From an uncultured Eubacteriales bacterium (lineage in GTDB: Bacteria; Bacillota; Clostridia; Lachnospirales; Lachnospiraceae): a DNA stretch of 5,587 bases. The position numbers and the translations under genes were made by a program. The DNA lies in NCBI GenBank assembly GCA_902783795.1, contig CACZSO010000080.1, positions 1-5,587 of the forward strand. Reading direction: 5' to 3'. Under the pieces are notes generated by a model. The model made no database searches, had not been told where the DNA came from, and saw only the letters and a program-made list of their open reading frames with translations. Shown here piece after piece: positions 1-4,096 of the stretch (its first letter is position 1; every line of letters starts with the position of its first letter).

Positions 1-222
1 AATGGCACCGTTGACAGCAATAGCCCCCGGTGAGGATTGTGCGATAGCCACCAGGTCCAGCATTTCCTCCTGATCGATCCAGTGAAGCTCTTCCACGAAT
101 TTCTTTCGAAGCAGCGTAACGATGACATACCCGCCGCCAAAAGTAAAAGCACTTAAATATAAGGTGGACAGAAAGATCTTAAAAAGCTTCTGCATCCGGG
201 TAAGGGATTGAGTATTCTCCAT
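1..222 (-). CDS. chrA: Chromate transporter family protein (CHR/ChrA), N-terminal fragment
   Basis: This minus-strand reading frame starts at ATG 222-220 and is still open at the left edge, giving 74 residues (MENTQSLTRM...). Seen directly: a short polar N-terminus, a hydrophobic stretch, then FGGGYVIVTLL (about residues 28-38), WIDQEEMLDLVAIAQSSPG (about 48-66) and AVNGA. The glycine-rich FGGG turn followed by an A-Q-S-x-P-G segment is characteristic of CHR-family membrane transporters, which export chromate in characterised members. In Bacillota they are often short proteins of about 180 residues encoded as adjacent pairs; the partner would lie outside the window. The start is supported by AAAGGAGG at 240-233, 10 nt upstream. 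It is divergent from the LysR-type gene, probably its regulator. The family call is strong, but chromate as the true substrate is not shown by sequence, since many such proteins in anaerobes are uncharacterised. Confidence 0.88.
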   Translation of the reverse strand, partial: MENTQSLTRMQKLFKIFLSTLYLSAFTFGGGYVIVTLLRKKFVEELHWIDQEEMLDLVAIAQSSPGAIAVNGAI

Positions 223-268
223 ATCTTCCTGTCCTCCTTTCAAGTAGGTCTCTAAACTTTATGGTGTC

Positions 269-297
269 AGTGTAGCATAGATCTTTTAATAAGTAAA
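269..297 (-). promoter_or_regulatory. Probable sigma-A promoter of the chromate-transporter gene
   Basis: Read on the minus strand, TTTACT (297-292) and TACACT (274-269) are separated by exactly 17 bp. A TG dinucleotide one base before the -10 makes it an extended -10 promoter. Each hexamer matches four of six consensus positions. Transcription would start near 262, giving a leader of about 40 nt that carries the AAAGGAGG ribosome binding site. This is a prediction from spacing and consensus only. Confidence 0.55.
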
Positions 298-349
298 ATA
301 CTATTATTTTATAATATTGATAGCTATTTTATTATAATCATGTTATAAT
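295..349. promoter_or_regulatory. Candidate LysR-regulator binding region in the divergent gap
   Basis: This AT-rich stretch between the two divergent genes has more symmetry than its composition alone would suggest. It holds AAAATA-4-TATTTT (295-310), the 8-bp palindrome ATAGCTAT (320-327) and ATTATAA-5-TTATAAT (331-349). TATTTTAT also occurs as a direct repeat at 305-312 and 325-332, exactly 20 bp or about two helical turns apart. LysR-type regulators usually bind such a divergent gap at two dyads, one for autorepression and one near the target promoter. Which dyad is the real site cannot be decided here, and AT-rich DNA yields palindromes by chance. Confidence 0.4.
341..349 (+). promoter_or_regulatory. 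Extended -10 promoter element for the LysR-type gene
   Basis: TGTTATAAT is a perfect extended -10 (TGnTATAAT), with the hexamer at 344-349. No good -35 lies at 16-18 bp; TTGATA at 317-322 is 21 bp away, which is too far. The expected start near 356 would leave a leader of about 24 nt. The element sits inside the 7-5-7 dyad 331-349, so a protein bound there would block it, as expected for LysR autorepression. Confidence 0.5.
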
Positions 350-379
350 GAGATAACCCCTGATAAAAGGAGAAATCGC

Positions 380-1258
380 ATGAACCTTCGCCATATCCAT
401 ATTTTTCTTACTGTCACGAACTGTAATAACAGCATCTCTTCCGCTGCCCGGGAGCTGATGATCAGCCAGCCCTCCATTTCTGTCGCTATCCAGGAACTGG
501 AAGCCGAGTTTGGAGTGCCGCTCTTCGACCGCTTGTCACGGCGTCTGTATCTTACAGAAGCCGGCCGCCGCTTTGAGCAGTATGCAAAAAAGATCACCGC
601 TGCCTGCGATGATCTGGAAAGAGAAATGAGCAGCTGGAATACCAGTGCCCTGCTCCACGTGGGTGCCAGCATTACAGCCGGCAGCCAGTTTATGTCAGAA
701 TATGCCGCTGAATACAAGAAAAGGCTGCCGGATATCCGCCTTCGTGTGCTGGTGGATCATTCCAGAAATCTGGAAAGAATGCTCCTTAATAATACCCTCG
801 ATCTGGCCATTATAGAAACACCGGTCCATGATGACCTGCTGGAAGCCATGCTTTTTAAGGAAGACAGTCTGGAAGTAATCATTCCTCCTTCTTTTGAGGA
901 AACCTCTTCCAGCCTGTCCCTAGACCGGTTCTGTTCTCTGCCCTTTCTGCTTCGGGAACCCGGAAGCGGCACCCGCGAAGTCTTCGATCAGACCATGCGT
1001 GAGAAAGGATGTTCCATCGAACCTATCTGGACTGCCAACAGCACCACAGCCCTGATCAATGCGGTGCATCGGGGCATGGGTATCTCTGTCATCCCTCATG
1101 AAGCAGCCAGAGAGGCAGAGGCAAATAAAAAAATCCGCCGGGTTTCTGTCAGAGGCCTGACCTTCACCCAGCGGTTTTACATCGTCCATCACAAAGACAA
1201 ACTGCTCATGCCCTACATGGAGGATTTTATAAAAGTTGTAAAAGAAACAGCGGTATAA
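380..1258 (+). CDS. LysR-family transcriptional regulator
   Basis: This is a 292-residue protein of normal LysR length. An N-terminal winged helix-turn-helix occupies about residues 1-60, with the family pattern SAARELMISQPSISVAIQEL (21-40) followed by FGVPLFDR (44-51) and LTEAG (58-62). A linker helix leads to a periplasmic-binding-protein-like effector domain from about residue 90. That domain contains LREPGSGTR (191-199), a segment typical of the CysL-like branch of LysR effector domains, and GMGISVIP near the C-terminus. AAAAGGAG at 365-372 lies 7 nt before the ATG and fixes the start. The gene is divergent from the chromate-transporter gene and probably controls it, and probably itself, through the gap between them. 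The effector cannot be named; the CysL-like resemblance and CHR neighbour hint at an oxyanion, but that is inference. It ends 8 bp from the convergent transglutaminase-like gene, with no terminator visible between them. Confidence 0.95.
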   Translation: MNLRHIHIFLTVTNCNNSISSAARELMISQPSISVAIQELEAEFGVPLFDRLSRRLYLTEAGRRFEQYAKKITAACDDLEREMSSWNTSALLHVGASITAGSQFMSEYAAEYKKRLPDIRLRVLVDHSRNLERMLLNNTLDLAIIETPVHDDLLEAMLFKEDSLEVIIPPSFEETSSSLSLDRFCSLPFLLREPGSGTREVFDQTMREKGCSIEPIWTANSTTALINAVHRGMGISVIPHEAAREAEANKKIRRVSVRGLTFTQRFYIVHHKDKLLMPYMEDFIKVVKETAV

Positions 1259-1266
1259 AGAGAAAA

Positions 1267-2208
1267 TCAGTTCAATGCCCCGCCTAAGATCCGGAACTTG
1301 CTCTTATTCTCCCAAATTTCCTGCAGTTTGTCAAAGTTCTCATCCGGCTGAAGCAGGAGTTCTGCCAGTTCATCCAGTTCTTTCAGTTCTTCTTCACTTA
1401 AGTTAAACCCGCGGTCTATGATATAAGCCGGCTGATGCAGGAAGATGATCTCCTGATTCATCAGGCAGTGGAAATCGTAGAATAATCCGCGGATGGCAGC
1501 AGGAATACCGTAAGTGACCGGCCAGGAAGCAAAGGAAATGGCTTTTTCATCCAGCTCCCCTCTTCTTAGCTTCAGGTACGCCTGTTCACCGGTAAGATAA
1601 ATATCCCGAGGCAGATCATTCGGATCGAAAATAATATTCTCATCCCCGTGGATATCTGCATCCGTCAGGATCCAGCGGTCTTCTTTTTCATTAAACCATT
1701 CCGTGATCCAGTGATCTGCATGTTCTCCATTATTCTTAATATAACCGGCAAATCCGCTCCTGACTCTGGCCGGAATCCCTTTTGCTTTCAAGGTGGCCGC
1801 CAGCATGATGGCCTGGCACCGGCAGGTGATGTGGATCTTATCCTTTGCTGTCCGCTCTTTTGTATAGGCAGGGTTCAGGCGCAGCAATTCCGCAAACATA
1901 CTGATGGCATTGGGGAACCAGTCCTCTTCAAAATTCAGCCGGGTCAGAGGAATCTCACTTAAATTGCCCCAGAACCCTTCCGTATCCATCCTGGTCTCGG
2001 GATCTAGTAACCCTACCGGATGGATGGTCTGATACCGCTGCAGCTCACACAGCTCATTGATATCATCGGGAAGATCCTTCGCAAAATCTCTGTAAAGGCC
2101 CAGTTCTGTAAAAGGACTCGTCTGTTTATAAAACTGAATGATCTTATCCTGGACCTTGCCGATCTTCGCCAATACCTGGATCGTATTCAATGTTTTTGAT
2201 GTTTCCAT
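1267..2208 (-). CDS. Transglutaminase-like superfamily protein (papain-like fold)
   Basis: This 313-residue protein has the transglutaminase-like core in its middle third. ITCRCQAIMLAATLKAKGIP (127-146) contains a cysteine (C129) 15 residues before the G of GIPAR, the usual spacing of the nucleophile in this superfamily. DHWITEW gives H166 and WILTDAD gives D183, completing a plausible Cys-His-Asp triad. C131 is a less likely nucleophile. No signal peptide or membrane segment is seen, so the protein should be cytoplasmic. Regions before about 100 and after about 200 are charged, helical-looking and not recognised. Members of this superfamily include peptidases, amidases and cross-linking enzymes, so the reaction and substrate cannot be stated. 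AAGGGGTG at 2224-2217, 8 nt upstream, supports the start. It follows the TetR remnant by 21 nt, and both are probably transcribed from the operator-promoter at 2431-2459. Confidence 0.85.
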   Translation of the reverse strand: METSKTLNTIQVLAKIGKVQDKIIQFYKQTSPFTELGLYRDFAKDLPDDINELCELQRYQTIHPVGLLDPETRMDTEGFWGNLSEIPLTRLNFEEDWFPNAISMFAELLRLNPAYTKERTAKDKIHITCRCQAIMLAATLKAKGIPARVRSGFAGYIKNNGEHADHWITEWFNEKEDRWILTDADIHGDENIIFDPNDLPRDIYLTGEQAYLKLRRGELDEKAISFASWPVTYGIPAAIRGLFYDFHCLMNQEIIFLHQPAYIIDRGFNLSEEELKELDELAELLLQPDENFDKLQEIWENKSKFRILGGALN

Positions 2209-2229
2209 TTTTAATTCACCCCTTTTTTA

Positions 2230-2388
2230 TCATATGTTTCCGCAGATCTTAATAAAGTGCCGGTACATCGATGACTTGACCAGGCCCAGGGATGCTGTTA
2301 ATTCACGGATATTTGTGCCGTCATATCCCTTTTCTGAAAACATTTCCAGAGCCGCCGCCAATATTCTTTCTTTCGTGTCTTTCGCCAT
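2230..2388 (-). pseudogene. TetR-family regulator remnant: DNA-binding domain only
   Basis: The frame encodes 52 residues, against about 180-210 for the TetR family. Residues 1-45 form a clean TetR DNA-binding domain: KERILAAALEMFSEKGYDGT (6-25), then IRELTASLGLVKSSMYRHF (27-45) covering the helix-turn-helix and recognition helix. Where families continue with a charged SKEEL-like helix, this one reads IKICGNI and stops. The next gene starts 21 nt later, so no effector/dimerisation domain can follow in any frame. ATG 2388 is chosen because GGGAGG (2400-2395) lies 6 nt upstream. A longer GTG start at 2430 would lie upstream of the predicted transcription start and inside the operator. The tail resembles the F-I-x-x-x-G endings of some TetR proteins, so an internal in-frame deletion is possible (inference). 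It could be a pseudogene or a deliberately small DNA-binding protein. Its own promoter carries TetR-type operators. Confidence 0.75.
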
Positions 2389-2406
2389 AAAAAACCTCCC
2401 CGCCGC

Positions 2407-2454
2407 AAAAAAGTGACCGTTCGTTCTCACATTATAGTGAACGAGCGGTCACTT
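2407..2454 (-). terminator. Intrinsic terminator of the NUDIX gene, with the next promoter embedded in it
   Basis: In RNA read through from the NUDIX gene, 2454-2446 pairs with 2419-2411 (9 bp). After one mismatch, 2444-2439 pairs with 2426-2421 (6 bp), then two more pairs form past a 2-nt bulge. The loop is the -10 sequence TATAAT. The 3' arm runs into six T residues (2412-2407). The hairpin begins about 80 nt after the NUDIX stop, and no better terminator is present. RNA started at the embedded promoter lacks the 5' arm and would escape termination. Function is predicted, not shown. Confidence 0.6.
2413..2452. promoter_or_regulatory. Tandem TetR-type operators overlapping the promoter
   Basis: GTGAACGAGCGGTCAC (2437-2452) is a 16-bp near-palindrome (one mismatch) that fills the -35/-10 spacer. 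A second related dyad, GTGACCGTTCGTTCTCAC (2413-2430), covers the predicted transcription start. Palindromes of the GTGACCG..CGGTCAC kind are typical TetR-family operators, and their position in the spacer and at +1 fits simple repression. The first is nearly repeated at 4046-4061. Confidence 0.7.
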
Positions 2455-2459
2455 GTCAA
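2431..2459 (-). promoter_or_regulatory. Perfect consensus sigma-A promoter for the TetR remnant/transglutaminase unit
   Basis: On the minus strand TTGACA (2459-2454), a 17-bp spacer and TATAAT (2436-2431) match the consensus at every position. An AT-rich stretch just upstream of the -35 (2464-2473, palindrome TTTTATAAAA) could act as an UP element. The predicted start is near 2424, 36 nt before ATG 2388. So strong a promoter is normally held down by a repressor, and the spacer is a TetR-type operator. Confidence 0.85.
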
Positions 2460-2535
2460 TACCTTTTATAAAATCCTTATCCTGCCGGCCGTTTCCCAGC
2501 CGCATCGATCGTCTCATCCTTAAGATCCACCATGA

Positions 2536-3306
2536 TCAAAAGAGGCCTCTCCGTCTGGCTTCTTCTATCATTTTGGGCTGGATCATGGGGTAGGTCCACT
2601 CATCCGGCAGCTGGTCTGTGATGATGATCCGTTCCATCTCACTGTGCAGTTCTTCTTCGAAGGATGTAATATCGGCTGTATAAATCATCCCGAACGTTTC
2701 TTTTCCGTCAAAATTATCGGGAGCAGTGACAGAATAGACGCAAACCGGCTTTAAACTGTATTCCAGGGCACCTGTCTCTTCTTCCAGCTCACGCTTTGCA
2801 GTGTCCAGGATCTCCTCGCCTTCTTCCCTGTGGCCTCCGGGGATCTCATAGGTTTCCCGTTCTTTATGCTTGCAGAATACCCATCGACCGTTCGTCCTGG
2901 CGATAATAACGGCAAACTTAAACAGACTGTCGTCTTTCTCATCATAGAACCGGACTTCTACAGGTTTATAGTCGATCCATTGTCCGTCCTGAAGGGTTTC
3001 AAAATGACCCCACTCCGGTTTTCCCAAGTTCCGGCCTTTGACTCTGAGTGGGATAAAGGCATCCTGCTGGCAGTCCGGCAAGGGATCTTCCAGCTCTATC
3101 CAGCCTCTCTCATCGATCCTGTCATTCCAGTCATCATAGAGATCCTCCAGGGACTCATACCACTGGTCAGAAGAACACTGGACCGCATCCGCGGCGGCAT
3201 AGGTGAAAAGATACGCTCCCTCATTACTATGAAAAAGCAGGATCTTATAGATATAATATTCCTGATCACTCTTAACAGGATCCTTCAGATACGCATATTT
3301 CCTCAT
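2536..3306 (-). CDS. NUDIX hydrolase with an additional N-terminal region
   Basis: This 256-residue protein has a catalytic NUDIX domain at about residues 125-250. The Nudix box GX5EX7REUXEEXGU is satisfied from G158 through E164, R172-E173-L174 and E176-E177 to G179. Only the final aliphatic position is weak (A180). These glutamates coordinate the metal that drives hydrolysis of a nucleoside-diphosphate-linked substrate. The first about 115 residues are not part of a standard NUDIX fold. They are rich in acidic and aromatic residues (for example YESLEDLYDDWNDRIDERGW, 50-69) and I do not recognise the domain. Substrates in this superfamily range from 8-oxo-dGTP to ADP-ribose and dinucleotides, so none is assigned. 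The ribosome binding site is weak (AGAGG a few nt before ATG 3306). It has its own promoter in the gap after the acetyltransferase gene, and probably terminates at the hairpin at 2407-2454. Confidence 0.9.
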   Translation of the reverse strand: MRKYAYLKDPVKSDQEYYIYKILLFHSNEGAYLFTYAAADAVQCSSDQWYESLEDLYDDWNDRIDERGWIELEDPLPDCQQDAFIPLRVKGRNLGKPEWGHFETLQDGQWIDYKPVEVRFYDEKDDSLFKFAVIIARTNGRWVFCKHKERETYEIPGGHREEGEEILDTAKRELEEETGALEYSLKPVCVYSVTAPDNFDGKETFGMIYTADITSFEEELHSEMERIIITDQLPDEWTYPMIQPKMIEEARRRGLF

Positions 3307-3383
3307 AACAGCCTCTTCATTTCACGTTCAGACCCGGAAGTTTACAGGTTCGCAGGATCATTCGCACTAATAAAAGCATCTTT

Positions 3384-3412
3384 ATCATACCATATCTGTC
3401 TTTTGATCACAA
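3384..3412 (-). promoter_or_regulatory. Probable sigma-A promoter of the NUDIX gene
   Basis: On the minus strand TTGTGA (3412-3407) is followed by a 17-bp spacer and TATGAT (3389-3384). TG one base before the -10 makes it an extended -10. The predicted start near 3377 gives a leader of about 70 nt. No TetR-type operator is seen here, so the NUDIX gene appears to be expressed separately from the two operator-controlled units around it. The rest of the 160-bp gap shows no gene and no clear terminator for the acetyltransferase gene. Confidence 0.5.
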
Positions 3413-3466
3413 CCGGCATATAAAAGATCTCTGCTTCTTCGGCTGATGTCCAGGGAAAAAGCACTT

Positions 3467-3958
3467 CTATTCTTTATGTATCACATAGTAGATCAGATCC
3501 CGTTCGACTCCCAGATACGTCAGTTCTTTCTCAGAAAAGCGGTCGTACGTCATGCCGCATTTCTCCATGACCCGCTTCGAAGCTTCATTCCCTGTAAAAA
3601 AGGAGGCATACACTGTCCGGAAGCCTTTTTCCTGCATCAGATACTCCAGAAACCTTTGCACTGCCTCTGTGGTATAGCCTTGATTCCAGTACCTTGACCC
3701 GATGCCATAGCCGATCTCACAGGAGTCCTCCTCTTCGCCGAATAAGGTGAGGACGCCTATCAAACGGCCGGTGTCCTTCAGCCGTATGGCCAGGATGTTT
3801 TCCCTTCCCGGATACCTTGAAAAATCAAAGTCCTCCAATGTCTCTTCATATGGGCAGATGAACGTCTCCAGCACTTTTTTATCATGAGGAATATTCAGAT
3901 AATAATCCTCTTTGTCTGTTTCTTTGATCTTATCGATGATCAGTCTTTCTGTTTCCAT
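3467..3958 (-). CDS. GNAT-family N-acetyltransferase (RimJ/RimL-like)
   Basis: This 163-residue protein is the usual size for a single GNAT domain. It begins METERLII, the classic opening of RimJ/RimL-like members. LIGVLTLF (67-74) and EIGYGIGSRYWNQGYTTEAV (81-100) cover the central strands and the acetyl-CoA pyrophosphate-binding turn (Q93-G94 region). NEASKRVMEKCGM (124-136) is the motif-B segment. Such enzymes transfer an acetyl group from acetyl-CoA to an amine on a protein N-terminus, small molecule or antibiotic; which one cannot be told here. ATG 3958 is preferred over an in-frame ATG at 3988 because the protein then starts at METER and AAGGGGA (3970-3964) sits about 6 nt upstream. It is transcribed from the perfect consensus operator-promoter at 4040-4068, and so shares a predicted TetR operator with the TetR remnant/transglutaminase unit. 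Confidence 0.92.
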   Translation of the reverse strand: METERLIIDKIKETDKEDYYLNIPHDKKVLETFICPYEETLEDFDFSRYPGRENILAIRLKDTGRLIGVLTLFGEEEDSCEIGYGIGSRYWNQGYTTEAVQRFLEYLMQEKGFRTVYASFFTGNEASKRVMEKCGMTYDRFSEKELTYLGVERDLIYYVIHKE

Positions 3959-4017
3959 CCTGTTCCCCTTTTCTGGCCATCTCCTCATCTCTGAAGCTTA
4001 ACTCTTTTCAGTATCAT

Positions 4018-4063
4018 AAAAAGCGGCCGGCCGCTTCACATTATAGTGAACGGCCGGTCACCT
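4018..4063 (-). terminator. Probable intrinsic terminator of the ABC-transporter gene, overlapping the next promoter
   Basis: In read-through RNA, 4057-4046 pairs with 4027-4039 (12 bp with C4034 bulged). The stem continues past a mismatch with five more pairs, some G-U, out to 4063/4021. The loop is TATAAT and the 3' side runs into five T residues (4022-4018). A smaller alternative stem is the perfect palindrome AAGCGGCCGGCCGCTT (4021-4036), followed by T residues. It begins about 35 nt after the ABC stop codon. The T-tract is shorter than in the element at 2407-2454, so termination may be incomplete. Confidence 0.5.
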
Positions 4064-4068
4064 GTCAA
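4040..4068 (-). promoter_or_regulatory. Perfect consensus sigma-A promoter for the acetyltransferase gene
   Basis: On the minus strand TTGACA (4068-4063) and TATAAT (4045-4040) are separated by 17 bp, again a perfect match. The predicted start is near 4033, giving a leader of about 75 nt before ATG 3958. The -35 lies only 28 bp past the ABC-transporter stop codon. The sequence from -35 to -10 differs from the promoter at 2431-2459 at only three spacer positions. Confidence 0.85.
4046..4061. promoter_or_regulatory. TetR-type operator in the promoter spacer (second copy)
   Basis: GTGAACGGCCGGTCAC is a 16-bp palindrome with one mismatched pair, lying wholly between the -35 and -10. It differs from the operator at 2437-2452 by two central bases only, with both half-sites conserved. 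A repressor recognising one should recognise the other. A perfect 16-bp palindrome (4021-4036) flanks it at the predicted transcription start. Confidence 0.7.
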
Positions 4069-4096
4069 TACTGTCTGGTGATCATCGTCTGCTGCT

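Noticed and set aside
1255..1270. A bidirectional terminator between the convergent LysR and transglutaminase-like genes
   Set aside because: Only 8 bp separate the stop codons, and no inverted repeat with a T-tract is visible on either side.
2430..2430. GTG at 2430 as start of the TetR remnant, adding 14 residues
   Set aside because: It lies upstream of the predicted transcription start and inside the operator. The ATG at 2388 has a strong ribosome binding site and begins at the normal TetR N-terminus.
2484..2508. Possible small hairpin (CGGCTG-loop-CGGCCG) after the NUDIX gene as its terminator
   Set aside because: The stem is only six pairs including a G-U, and no T-tract follows. The hairpin at 2407-2454 is much stronger.
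2477..2533. An 18-codon minus-strand frame (MVDLKDETIDAAGKRPAG) just after the NUDIX stop codon
   Set aside because: Its composition looks protein-like, but it is very short, and the nearest purine-rich sequence is too far from the ATG to be a good ribosome binding site. It could be a decayed C-terminal extension; there is not enough to call a gene.
2830..3423. A 197-codon open frame on the plus strand antisense to the NUDIX gene
   Set aside because: It lies almost entirely opposite a protein with a perfect Nudix box, has no recognisable domain, and continues into the intergenic promoter region. It is a shadow of the opposite strand's codon bias.
3959..3988. ATG at 3988 as start of the acetyltransferase
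   Set aside because: The extra ten residues (MRRWPEKGNR) do not fit the family, there is no good ribosome binding site before it, and the stretch contains the ribosome binding site of the METER start.
2407..4068. The two repeated elements as ends of a mobile cassette carrying the NUDIX and GNAT genes
   Set aside because: They are in direct orientation, each is fully explained as promoter/operator/terminator, and there is no transposase, integrase or target-site duplication.
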